Below are positions 5,811 through 14,013 of a stretch of DNA of 19,814 nt, piece after piece (position 1 is the stretch's first letter; every line of letters starts with the position of its first letter). The DNA comes from UBA9630 sp043725085 (GTDB lineage: Bacteria > Patescibacteriota > Minisyncoccia > Moranbacterales > UBA2206): positions 1-19,814 of the forward strand of contig JAYSLY010000041.1 of assembly GCA_043725085.1 (NCBI GenBank), given 5' to 3'. The notes beneath the pieces were generated by a model. The model was not told the origin of the DNA and searched no databases. It saw nothing but the letters and a program-made list of their open reading frames with translations. The position numbers and the translations under genes were made by a program.

Positions 5811-8417
5811 TTATTGAGCAGGGGCTATTGGAGTTGTTGTGGGGGTAGTTGGAACAGCAGGAACAGAGTTATCTGACGATGCCTTATCAGCCGGCTTGGT
5901 CAAGCCCAAGTTTTCTGGCGTATTTTCAATGCCCCTGTCAATATTGCTAATCATCTTCTCCAATTGTTTTTTAGTATCCGCTACCTTATCCCCGGAAAGC
6001 GAATCAATCACTTTTTGATATTCACCCTTAGCACCATCCTTATTCTTATCCTTCTCATAAGCTAAGCCCAAATAGAAGTGCGCGTTGATATCCTTATCAT
6101 TAACCTGAAGTGCGATCTTAAAAACATCTTCGGCATTTTTCAAGTCATCATCTTTTGCTCTTAGGCGATACATATTAGCAAGACTAACCAAATAATCAGA
6201 ATTTTTTGGCTCAAGCTGTGCAGCTTTCAGGGCATTGCCAATTGCCGAATCTGTTTCAGAAAGCGCATCTTTGATTAGAGAAAGTTGATAATAGCCGGCT
6301 GCAAAATTATTTTTTTCGTCAATTGCTTTTTGGAAAAAGTCTTTCGCTTCACCAAAAATTGATTTTCTCGTTGCTTCGTCTTTTTCGGCAGCACCTTCGG
6401 CAATTTTGATTTGTCCTAATTTCAAAAGATAATTTGGATTATATGGATCAAGCAAAAGGGCTTTTTGATATGTATCTTCGGCTAGCTTTAGCGAATCCGA
6501 AACATATATCCCTGAGTTTTCATAAATCTGCGCCAAAGCTTCGACAGTTTCAATATTATCCTTATCAACCTCCACGCCCTTCGCTGCTGCCACCACGGAA
6601 TAATTGATATATTGCTTGATGTTATCAATATTTCTATCGCCCTCCGACTTCAAGGCTTCTTTGTTAGCCAACATCATATAATAGACACCGGCTTTAGTAT
6701 AATAGAGTCCCTCTCGACTATTAAGATTAATCGATTTGCCCATCTTAACAATCGCGCCTTCTTGATCTTGATTGGAGATCCTCGAAGCTGATCCAGCATA
6801 CACATCGGCGATATATATTTTCCCCAAAAACACAAAGAGAAATGCCACTCCGGCACTGACCAGCATGAAAATGAAAGCCAAAGCTAAGGCGAATTTAGGT
6901 GAAGCCTTCAATGATAGCGCGAGATACCTTGGAGTAGCCTCACTTTCAAAAAGAAGTACCGCTAGTGCCAAGATCGCCAAGATGACTGCCAAGAGCAACA
7001 CGCTACCCTCCAACTTAGTTGTGAAAATATCAGTAATAACGATAATCGAAGCCGAAAAAACCCCCAGGGAATATAATTTATTCTTTTCTTTCTCTCGAGA
7101 AAGCAAATAAAAACAAATGCTTATATAGGATAAGACTAGAATTACGAGCAAGGCCGTACCCAATCCGCCAATTGTCGAAACTGCTTCAAAGAAGATTCCG
7201 GATCCTTGCGAAAAACGCAGATTATAAAACATTGAGTCATTGAAATATTTCGGTCGATGCAATGAAAAATCATAACCAAATGTCGAAGGACCAGATCCGA
7301 GAAGGAAATTACTCTTAAGAGAGCTCACGGCAATATCCGTAGAAACCTTATAACCGCCAGTGAAAGAATCAGGGTTAACTTCAGCAGGAAGATTGATCTT
7401 ATCTGAAATAAGCGAAACTGTTCCCGTCATTTTCACAATCATAATGAGCACGAAAAGTACCATCGGAAGCCAAACCCAATCTTTTGCAGGGCGCACAATC
7501 TTAGATAGGATGTAAACCAGAAATAAAACAACCCCCGTGAACAATCCTGCCCAAAGCATGTAACCGCTAATATTTAGGATTATAAACAAATCAACAAGTA
7601 AAATAAATAATAGAAAACCTAAAAGTATTTTTCGCTTACCTTTTTTCATATCCTCATTTTCTACCACTTTTAAAATCACAGTAGAAAGAAGAATTACCAT
7701 AGCAGAAAAGAATACCCCCAATCCCCCAATGCTGCCCATCAGACTCAAGGGAATAAATTGCGCAATACCGGCAGGAACCAAGGATCCTATGGAATTTCCC
7801 GTGAAAGGCACATTAAAAAACAGCAGCAGAGTCCAGATGGAAAGAATGACGCCGGAACTGATCAGTGCTGTTAGCATCAACTTAAGTCGTTTTTGATTAA
7901 AATTGCTTACCACTAGATAGTAGGCAATAACAAAAGCCGTTACACTCATGAAACCTCGGGATGGATCACCAAAGGCACCCCAAAAACTGTGCCAACGATC
8001 AATGGAAAAAACAGCTGAGAGCAGATAAGCCAACCAAAATCCAATAATCGGGATGTCAAGTGGAGTGCGTCTGATATCCATCTCTTCATTAATCACTCCC
8101 TTGGCTGCCCAAGAAATCAAAGCTAGAAGCAACCAAAAATAAAAATAGATTTGTTTTTCAAAAATAATCCCCTGAGAAGTAACCCCCGTAAAAAAAAGCG
8201 GCAGACCGAAAAACAACAGAAACAAGCTCCCTCCGATAATCTTATCCAGCATCCGCAAAACAAACTTTGAATCTTTGACACCCTCCGGTTTTGGCTGAAT
8301 ACCGGACCGTCTCTTCTCGTCTTCATTCGTCGTTCTTGCTGGCTTGCGAAGAAAATTGTCCTCAAGGTTTCCTCTGCTGACATCAACCCTGATTCCACCA
8401 GCTGATTGTACTTCCAT
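5811..8417 (-). CDS. O-antigen ligase-like (Wzy_C) membrane protein with C-terminal TPR repeats
   Basis: An 868-aa protein. Residues 1-55 are charged and soluble; about 12 transmembrane segments span roughly 58-535. FSIDRWHSFWGAFGDPSRG (137-155) and LGSGPSTFGYDF (373-384) are typical of the O-antigen ligase/Wzy_C superfamily, which moves lipid-linked glycans onto acceptors on the outer face of the membrane. From about 545 to 830 there are TPR-like helical pairs (for example LLLDPYNPNYLLKLGQIKIA and HFYLGLAYEKDKNKDGAKGE), then a Pro/Thr tail. The TPR part probably binds an acceptor or partner protein. In a cell with little or no lipopolysaccharide, a role in surface-protein or pilin glycosylation is a guess. 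The ATG at 8417 has no Shine-Dalgarno; Met56 (MLDKIIGG) is an alternative start just before TM1. A promoter lies at 8464-8492. Confidence 0.85.
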   Translation of the reverse strand: MEVQSAGGIRVDVSRGNLEDNFLRKPARTTNEDEKRRSGIQPKPEGVKDSKFVLRMLDKIIGGSLFLLFFGLPLFFTGVTSQGIIFEKQIYFYFWLLLALISWAAKGVINEEMDIRRTPLDIPIIGFWLAYLLSAVFSIDRWHSFWGAFGDPSRGFMSVTAFVIAYYLVVSNFNQKRLKLMLTALISSGVILSIWTLLLFFNVPFTGNSIGSLVPAGIAQFIPLSLMGSIGGLGVFFSAMVILLSTVILKVVENEDMKKGKRKILLGFLLFILLVDLFIILNISGYMLWAGLFTGVVLFLVYILSKIVRPAKDWVWLPMVLFVLIMIVKMTGTVSLISDKINLPAEVNPDSFTGGYKVSTDIAVSSLKSNFLLGSGPSTFGYDFSLHRPKYFNDSMFYNLRFSQGSGIFFEAVSTIGGLGTALLVILVLSYISICFYLLSREKEKNKLYSLGVFSASIIVITDIFTTKLEGSVLLLAVILAILALAVLLFESEATPRYLALSLKASPKFALALAFIFMLVSAGVAFLFVFLGKIYIADVYAGSASRISNQDQEGAIVKMGKSINLNSREGLYYTKAGVYYMMLANKEALKSEGDRNIDNIKQYINYSVVAAAKGVEVDKDNIETVEALAQIYENSGIYVSDSLKLAEDTYQKALLLDPYNPNYLLKLGQIKIAEGAAEKDEATRKSIFGEAKDFFQKAIDEKNNFAAGYYQLSLIKDALSETDSAIGNALKAAQLEPKNSDYLVSLANMYRLRAKDDDLKNAEDVFKIALQVNDKDINAHFYLGLAYEKDKNKDGAKGEYQKVIDSLSGDKVADTKKQLEKMISNIDRGIENTPENLGLTKPADKASSDNSVPAVPTTPTTTPIAPAQ

Positions 8418-8463
8418 ACTTTTATTTTATAAACAAATTAAAAAAAATATTTAACTTACGCTT

Positions 8464-8492
8464 AGTATACAAAAAAACAAAAAAAAGTGCAA
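8464..8492 (-). promoter_or_regulatory. Promoter of the O-antigen-ligase-like gene
   Basis: A -35 TTGCAC (8492-8487) and -10 TATACT (8469-8464) are exactly 17 bp apart, with an almost pure T-run spacer. The predicted leader is about 40 nt, AT-rich and without a Shine-Dalgarno. Confidence 0.65.
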
Positions 8493-8521
8493 ATTCACTA
8501 TCCCCCAATGATAAACCTAAT

Positions 8522-9589
8522 CTAGATTTTCCACGCCATCACTTGTTGCAAATAATAGTCCACATCGCTTACCCATTTTGCCACCGCTTTTCTATCATCC
8601 AAATCCGGCCGATAACCACATTTCCAAGGGCTGACAATTTTCTGCGCCGTTGTCATTTTTTCGTCATAGATCAAATTTTTTATCCGCTTGACTGTTACTT
8701 CAAAACCTTCTTTGGGGCTAGCAAAACAACTATGTCCGCCTGTGCCTAATGTTTTCGTTTTAAGGCGAAAACCGACGTAATTATAACAATCGTCACCGTT
8801 GCTATCCGCAGGAACATGCTCGCCCCAAGAGCTCTCTTTTTTGGCAATTGCGATAAAGAACGCTGCTACGAGCGGGTCCTCCTTGGCAATATAGGGTGCC
8901 ATATTTTCAATCGGATAGCCCTTGACCATATCTCTAATCTTGATTTCAAAATCTTTCTGTTTTTTGTCAATCATATCCTGCGCCAATTTTTTTTCTGCTT
9001 CCGCCTGAACCTTCTTGTTCTCTTGAGCTTTTGCGATACTTTCACCAAGCACTTTTTGCTCCTCTTCTTTTTGGACTATCTGCGCTGTCTCAACCCTATC
9101 CTTTTCTTCTTGCATCTTGGCCTGAGCACCTGGTCCTAAGTAACGATAAATCATTGTCATCAGAAACATGCCAAAAATGAGTGAACCAATCAGTGACAAA
9201 TTCCACACCCGCACCATGCTGACACCATGCGTGTACCCGTGAAACAGATCTCCGAGATAGGCCCTAAAATTAGAGTACCGCTCTCTTAATTCAAGATACA
9301 TACGATCTTCCTTTTTTCGAGAAAAAGTATGTTGGAAATTTTTCTGTCGGCGCGCACATGCGCCCTCAAGTCTACCCATAACAAAACCAACACTGTCTCC
9401 ACGTCTCATCCTCAAAAGCTCATTTTGAGAAAAATAGAGCTTGGAATCACGCGTAGTGAAATTTCGCACCTTGCCATATTTTTTAGTCATCAAAACAGAA
9501 GAACTCTTATGTTTTAAGACGAATTTAGCCAAGGCATAATCCAGTTCGACCGGTTTTGTTTGTTTTTTGAAAATTCCGTCTAGTAGCAT
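8522..9589 (-). CDS. Membrane-anchored lysozyme-fold-like (glucosaminidase/SLT-type) protein
   Basis: A 355-aa protein from the ATG at 9587-9589. Residues 1-125 are basic and soluble, about 128-148 form one transmembrane helix, and 155-222 are Lys/Glu-rich coiled coil. The C-terminal domain has AIAKKESSWGEHVP (Glu252), CYNYVGFRL and FASPKEGFEVTVKRI. The ES-WG plus YN-(F/V)G layout resembles peptidoglycan hydrolases of the glucosaminidase/lytic transglycosylase kind, with Glu252 the likely acid. The topology puts this domain outside the membrane, with a cytoplasmic N-terminus. Likely job: peptidoglycan remodelling, fitting the murF/ddl/lgt cluster upstream. A TTG at 9607 would add six residues but lies across the -10 box, so the ATG is preferred. 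Family assignment is by motif only. Confidence 0.7.
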   Translation of the reverse strand: MLLDGIFKKQTKPVELDYALAKFVLKHKSSSVLMTKKYGKVRNFTTRDSKLYFSQNELLRMRRGDSVGFVMGRLEGACARRQKNFQHTFSRKKEDRMYLELRERYSNFRAYLGDLFHGYTHGVSMVRVWNLSLIGSLIFGMFLMTMIYRYLGPGAQAKMQEEKDRVETAQIVQKEEEQKVLGESIAKAQENKKVQAEAEKKLAQDMIDKKQKDFEIKIRDMVKGYPIENMAPYIAKEDPLVAAFFIAIAKKESSWGEHVPADSNGDDCYNYVGFRLKTKTLGTGGHSCFASPKEGFEVTVKRIKNLIYDEKMTTAQKIVSPWKCGYRPDLDDRKAVAKWVSDVDYYLQQVMAWKI

Positions 9590-9595
9590 TTTTTT

Positions 9596-9624
9596 ATTAT
9601 ACCACAAGTTTGTTTTTTTGTGAA
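9596..9624 (-). promoter_or_regulatory. Strong extended -10 promoter giving a leaderless mRNA
   Basis: A -35 TTCACA (9624-9619), a 17-bp spacer and an extended -10 TGGTATAAT (TATAAT at 9601-9596). The start codon ATG (9589-9587) follows the -10 by only 6 bp, so transcription should begin at or within a base or two of the A of ATG. No Shine-Dalgarno is possible; translation would be leaderless. Confidence 0.75.
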
Positions 9625-9653
9625 AAGCAGACTATTCGCTTCGCACCCCCATA

Positions 9654-10541
9654 CTATGACGTGCTAATATCTCTGCGTAGCAAAATTAGCCCGATAAAAA
9701 GCATGGCGACAGAAAACAATTGCCCCAACGTAAAGCTGCCAAAAAGAAAACCAATCTGCGGATCTGGCTCGCGAAAAAACTCACCCAAAAAACGCATAGC
9801 AGCATAACTAATCAGATAGCAGGCGAGAAATTTGCCTTGCAATTCCACCCTATTCCTAATTTTCCAAAAAATAAGAAATAACAGAAGTCCTTCTAGCAAC
9901 GCTTCATATAATTGTGAAGGGTGCCGCAACACACCAAGATAGTCACTGGGAAAATACATTCCGGCAAGCGCATCAGTCGCCCGACCATACAGTTCGCCGT
10001 TGAGAAAATTCCCGATGCGACCAAAAAAATAGCCGGCTGGAATCGCCGGAACCACAAAATCCGCCAGTGCCCAAAAACTCAATTTGTTTTCTCTCGCAAA
10101 AAATAGTGCGAAAAGGAGAGCGCCAATGAGCCCACCATGGTAGCTCATGCCATAAATTCCAACAAGCTCTCCTGTGACAGAATCAAAGGGTGAAATAATC
10201 GCCAGGGGGTGCGCGAGATAGAAAGAAAAATTATAGAAAAAAACATAACCCAAGCGTCCACCGATAATCGCACCCAAAAAACTAAAAAGTAAAAAATCAA
10301 AGATTATTTCTTGTTTTTGCCGCAATTTATTATTTGCTTTTTTATCTTTCTCTTTGAGTTTATTTTGGAAAATATTATCACCTTCACCGCTACGTAATCT
10401 TTTTCTCAAAAGTCTAAAGACAACAAAAAAAGCCACCAAATACATCACAGCATACCAGCCAATCGAAAAAAATCCAATGCGAATTATCTCGGGATGGATA
10501 TGTTCAGGGATGTGCTGATAGAAATCTAAAAAGTTATTCAT
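9654..10541 (-). CDS. lgt: Prolipoprotein diacylglyceryl transferase
   Basis: A 295-aa polytopic membrane enzyme that moves diacylglycerol from phosphatidylglycerol to the lipobox cysteine of prolipoproteins. The Lgt signature GRIGNFLNGELYGRAT is at 174-189, the conserved GMSYHGGLIG with the functional His at about 135, and RHPSQLYEA at 206-214. An unusual charged stretch of about 30 residues (48-78, rich in Lys/Glu/Asn) extends the first cytoplasmic loop. Substrates are close by: the lipoproteins at 17160-17516 and 18673-19041 both carry a lipobox. It starts 5 bp after the DUF5654-like gene and ends the envelope cluster; no terminator is evident before the next promoter at 9596-9624. Confidence 0.95.
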   Translation of the reverse strand: MNNFLDFYQHIPEHIHPEIIRIGFFSIGWYAVMYLVAFFVVFRLLRKRLRSGEGDNIFQNKLKEKDKKANNKLRQKQEIIFDFLLFSFLGAIIGGRLGYVFFYNFSFYLAHPLAIISPFDSVTGELVGIYGMSYHGGLIGALLFALFFARENKLSFWALADFVVPAIPAGYFFGRIGNFLNGELYGRATDALAGMYFPSDYLGVLRHPSQLYEALLEGLLLFLIFWKIRNRVELQGKFLACYLISYAAMRFLGEFFREPDPQIGFLFGSFTLGQLFSVAMLFIGLILLRRDISTS

Positions 10542-10546
10542 TAAAA

Positions 10547-10843
10547 TTATTTCCCTTTCTTAATCTCTTCCTCCGCTTTTTTCTCTTCTTTTTTCTCAAG
10601 TTGTGACAAATAAAAGCTAAGTACAGCGACAATTAGAGTAATAAATATCGCATAAACCAGCTTGGCTTTGAGACTATTTTGATCCTGCGGAAAAAAGTAT
10701 TCGATTAGCGACTTTATCGCATCATTCCAAGCGAGACCGGCCACAAGTCCGAGCGCCGCGACGATATATTTCACCGTTCGATTGCGCACTTCGCTTCTCA
10801 CTTTCGCCATTTCGCTAATTAATTTTTCTTCGATTTTTGTCAT
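10547..10843 (-). CDS. DUF5654-like small membrane protein
   Basis: A 98-aa protein with an amphipathic basic N-terminus, two transmembrane segments (near 27-45 and 60-80, the first with AALGLVAGLAWNDAIKSLI) and a Lys/Glu-rich cytoplasmic tail (KKEEKKAEEEIKKGK). The GLAWNDAI signature and layout match DUF5654, a family of unknown function in CPR bacteria and archaea. It sits between the truncated MurF-like gene and lgt, with a 5-bp gap to lgt, so the genes are surely co-transcribed. The role is unknown; a membrane scaffold is no more than a guess. Confidence 0.75.
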   Translation of the reverse strand: MTKIEEKLISEMAKVRSEVRNRTVKYIVAALGLVAGLAWNDAIKSLIEYFFPQDQNSLKAKLVYAIFITLIVAVLSFYLSQLEKKEEKKAEEEIKKGK

Positions 10844-10871
10844 AGAATCTGTCTAATTTAAATATCAAAAA

Positions 10872-11627
10872 TCAATCTCTCGTATTTTCAATAACTTCCG
10901 CCACAATAAGACTTGCGGCGAGTGCAAACGCGTGATGTCGTCCAAAGCGCGGGATGTCATATTCTTTGGTTTTTTCCTCATGTCTAATTTCCACATCCTG
11001 CCCAGTTTCTGTTTTTGTAATTTTCACAATCTGCCAATTATTTTTTTCCGTGCATGTTTCGCCAAAATAATACACGGGCGCTCTTGCTTTTTTTGCCAGC
11101 TCCTTCACACGCAGATTATCACCATTTAAAATCACAGCGCCATTTTTTTTAGTTTTTCTTGCCAGATAAACATATTCCGCCACCAAGTCGTTCATGGAAG
11201 GGAAGGATTCCAAATATCTTTGTGTAATGTCAGTTATAATAGAAATTTCCGGCGCAACAATCGTTAGTAAATAACACATATCCTTTGCCTGAGAAACTCC
11301 CAGTTCCAAAACCAAATATTCGGGAAAGTTTTTTTGCCATATCGCGCGGCATGCCTTGCCAATTACCGGACGCCACTGGCGATAAGAGCCATACCCACTG
11401 GAAATGTTGAGAATAGCCAGCGGCAAACCAATATCCGTGTTAAAATTGCGCGGATTAACCCGCACACTCTTGCCGGCTTTTTCCAACACTTTTCTAATTT
11501 CATCGCGCACAAAAGTCTTATTCACACTTCCGGAAACTACAATAATTTTAGGACGATAAATCGCCAAAACTAACTTGGCGATTAGTTTTAGGTAATATTT
11601 TAAAATTGGTTTGAAGATAAGTTTCAT
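10872..11627 (-). CDS. Truncated MurF-like Mur ligase homologue with a degenerate P-loop
   Basis: A 251-aa protein covering only the N-terminal membrane-proximal helix (about 1-25) and the Mur-ligase central domain. It has SGSVNKTFVRDEI (32-44) where active MurF enzymes have TGSYGKTTTREIL, then NPRNFNTDIGLPLAIL, LVLELGVSQAKDM, ITDITQRYLESF, VILNGDN and RFGRHHAFALAAS. It stops where the C-terminal ligase domain should begin. The P-loop keeps Lys37 and Thr38 but lacks the usual Gly and the run of Thr. With no C-terminal domain it probably cannot ligate by itself; a regulatory, structural or half-enzyme role is possible. It lies between the aminotransferase (17 bp) and DUF5654-like genes. ATG at 11627 is preferred over a GTG one codon upstream. 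Confidence 0.8.
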   Translation of the reverse strand: MKLIFKPILKYYLKLIAKLVLAIYRPKIIVVSGSVNKTFVRDEIRKVLEKAGKSVRVNPRNFNTDIGLPLAILNISSGYGSYRQWRPVIGKACRAIWQKNFPEYLVLELGVSQAKDMCYLLTIVAPEISIITDITQRYLESFPSMNDLVAEYVYLARKTKKNGAVILNGDNLRVKELAKKARAPVYYFGETCTEKNNWQIVKITKTETGQDVEIRHEEKTKEYDIPRFGRHHAFALAASLIVAEVIENTRD

Positions 11628-11644
11628 CACGTAGGAATTTAAAA

Positions 11645-12829
11645 TTATTTAAAGATCCTCTCCATCCGATCAAACGCTCGATTAATATCTTTTTCGCTTC
11701 GCCCAAAACTCATTCGAATGTGTCCCTCTCCGCTTGGTCCAAATGCTACTCCTGGCACAGTCGCCACTTGCGCACGCTCCAAAAGTCCAATTGCAAAACG
11801 CCAAGAAAGACTATCCGGACAATCTTTCAACTCACCGAAATCAAAATCTTTTCTGATAATCCTTGGAAAAACATAATAGGCGCTCGTTGGCTTCACATAG
11901 CTAAAAATATGACTTAATTTATCCAATCTGCGACAAATCAAATCACGCCTTTTTTTGTACTCCTTGTTAAAAAAATCGATATCCTTGTCTCCCATCTCCA
12001 GCGCTCCCATCGCCGCATATTGTGAAATAACCGGGGCACAAGTGACCAATGAATCATGCACTTTGAGGATTTCTTTCGCGATACTTTCGTCCGTATGGAG
12101 ATAAGCCACGCGCCAGCCGGTCATCGCAAATGATTTGGAAAAACTAAACAAACGAATTACGCGCTTACGCAGTTCCGGCAACTCCGCCAAACTGAATATT
12201 TTTTCATTTGAATCAAAAATAAAATCCTTGTAAACCTCATCAGAAATCAAATAGAGATTATGCTTTTTCGCCAGCTCCGCTAGGCCTAATAATTGCTCCT
12301 TGGAATAAATCGTGCCGGTTGGGTTATTCGGATTGCAATAAAAAATCGCTTTGGTTTTCTCTGTGATCGCCGCTTCATATTTTTCCAGCGAAAAAGCCCA
12401 GCCTTTTTCCTCATCAAGCGGAACATTCACCGGCTGACAACCGGCTAAAAGAATCACCTCGCGGTACGATGTATAGGTCGGCTCGGGAATAATCACTTCA
12501 TCACCGGGATTAGTAATCGCAAAAAGTGTCGCCGTAATCCCTTCGATTGAACCTGCCGTCACAATAATTTCTTTTTCAAAATCATAGAACATTCCTGCTT
12601 CGGCCAGCTTTGTTTCAATCAGCTCGCGAAGTTCCGAAAGACCCGGCGAAAGCGAATACTTCGCCACCACGCCATTTTTCAAAGCCAGTTCCACTCGCCT
12701 TTTGATGCATTCCGGTGTGTCAAAGCTTGGCACACCTTGCGCGAGAGAAATCACATCAGGAAACTTGGAAGCTCGCAGCTCCATTTGTTTGATGACAGAT
12801 AGACGCAGATTTTTCGTTCGTTCAAACAT
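11645..12829 (-). CDS. PLP-dependent class I/II aminotransferase
   Basis: A 394-aa fold-type I aminotransferase of normal length. Key parts: ISLAQGVPSFDTPE near 27-40, YCNPNNPTGT (164-173, Asn169), ISDEVY (195-200, Asp197 to the PLP pyridine nitrogen), SFSKSFAMTGWR (229-240, Schiff-base Lys232) and HIRMSFG near the C-terminus with the carboxylate-binding Arg. The closest kinds are aspartate/alanine-type aminotransferases (AspC/PatA-like); the exact substrate cannot be read from sequence. Lying 7 bp downstream of ddl and upstream of the MurF-like gene, it may supply alanine or another amino acid for the peptide stem. No Shine-Dalgarno precedes the ATG at 12829. Confidence 0.9.
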   Translation of the reverse strand: MFERTKNLRLSVIKQMELRASKFPDVISLAQGVPSFDTPECIKRRVELALKNGVVAKYSLSPGLSELRELIETKLAEAGMFYDFEKEIIVTAGSIEGITATLFAITNPGDEVIIPEPTYTSYREVILLAGCQPVNVPLDEEKGWAFSLEKYEAAITEKTKAIFYCNPNNPTGTIYSKEQLLGLAELAKKHNLYLISDEVYKDFIFDSNEKIFSLAELPELRKRVIRLFSFSKSFAMTGWRVAYLHTDESIAKEILKVHDSLVTCAPVISQYAAMGALEMGDKDIDFFNKEYKKRRDLICRRLDKLSHIFSYVKPTSAYYVFPRIIRKDFDFGELKDCPDSLSWRFAIGLLERAQVATVPGVAFGPSGEGHIRMSFGRSEKDINRAFDRMERIFK

Positions 12830-12836
12830 ATGCCGA

Positions 12837-14003
12837 TTATTGTTTCAATTTCAACTTCACCGAATTGGCAAAGCTCATCATATCCGAATCGAAAGTATAC
12901 TTAAATTTATTCTTTTCGTGGTGACGCTCCTTAGCAAAGTTTATCAATTTTTCCAAGAGTTGATTTAGCTCTAGTCCACTGGCTTTCCAGAGATGATGAT
13001 AGACCGTGCCGGGCATCGGGTTGATTTCATTGGCATAGACTTTTTTGGCAATTTTATCATAGAGAAAATCCACGCGAGCAATGCCACTCGCTCCCACGCC
13101 TAAGTATATTTTCTTGGCCAAGTCTTGAATATTTTTTGTCTCCTCCTGGGTAAGCCGCGCCGGAATCACCAAACTGTCTTTCGCATTACCCAGTTGCGCC
13201 CCGCCGTCTTTTAGATATTTTTCTTTGAAATCAAAAAGTTCACTTTCAAAAACCGATTCTTGAATGAGTGAAGCTTCGAGCTCGTCATTGCCAATGACAC
13301 AACAAGTAATGTCCATCAAATTTTCCACCCCTTCTTCAACAAGAACTTTTTCGCCATAATGCAACGCCACTTCAATGCCAAATTCCAATTCCTTATCATC
13401 TTTCGCTTTAGAAATTCCAATTGACGATCCGAGTTTTGGCGGCTTCACAAAAAGCGGATAGCGCAAAGTATTTTTAATATTTGCTATGATTTCTGTCCGG
13501 TTTTTGTCCCAAGCATTTTTGTCAAAAAAAGTAAATGCGGCCGTTGGAATGTCTTGGCTTTTGTAATAATTTTTAGTCAAAATTTTATCAAAGGCAATTG
13601 CTGACGAAGCCACGTCGCAACCAACATAGGGCAGATTAACCAACTCAAAAAGACCTTGGATAGTGCCGTCTTCACCATTAGACCCATGGAAAGCCGGAAA
13701 AGCCAAATCGATTTCAATTGCCTGACCCATAAAACCCTTTTTTTGAAAAACCATTTTTCCCTGAGATTTTTCCAAGTCCAATGAAACTCGTGAAAACTCC
13801 AAAAGTTTTTTGTCCTTTTCCGAGTCCTGGAAAAATTTTAACGTCCCCAACTCCTGCGCGACATACCACTCACCATTTTTTCCCAAATAGACCGGCACAA
13901 CAGCGTGCCCCATTTTTTTGAGCTCTGAAATGACAAGTTGTCCTGTGATAATGGAAACATCATGTTCGGGACTTTTCCCGCCAAAAAATACTCCTATATT
14001 CAT
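12837..14003 (-). CDS. ddl: D-alanine--D-alanine ligase
   Basis: A 388-aa ATP-grasp enzyme joining two D-Ala for the peptidoglycan stem. It has FFGGKSPEHDVS (7-17, catalytic Glu13), a KPPKLGSSIGISKA ATP-binding segment, VEEGVENLMDITCCVIGN, the omega-loop FDFKEKYLKDGGAQ and the metal/second-D-Ala site GIARVDFLYD...NEINPMPGTVYHHLW. Most Ddl enzymes read NTLPG in the last motif; here it is NPMPG with HHLWKASG after it, a variant. The start chosen is ATG 14003 (MNIGVFFGGK), because the 20 extra upstream codons run into the end of murF. It starts 10 bp after murF, which uses its product. Confidence 0.95.
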   Translation of the reverse strand: MNIGVFFGGKSPEHDVSIITGQLVISELKKMGHAVVPVYLGKNGEWYVAQELGTLKFFQDSEKDKKLLEFSRVSLDLEKSQGKMVFQKKGFMGQAIEIDLAFPAFHGSNGEDGTIQGLFELVNLPYVGCDVASSAIAFDKILTKNYYKSQDIPTAAFTFFDKNAWDKNRTEIIANIKNTLRYPLFVKPPKLGSSIGISKAKDDKELEFGIEVALHYGEKVLVEEGVENLMDITCCVIGNDELEASLIQESVFESELFDFKEKYLKDGGAQLGNAKDSLVIPARLTQEETKNIQDLAKKIYLGVGASGIARVDFLYDKIAKKVYANEINPMPGTVYHHLWKASGLELNQLLEKLINFAKERHHEKNKFKYTFDSDMMSFANSVKLKLKQ

Positions 14004-14013
14004 AAATTTATTT

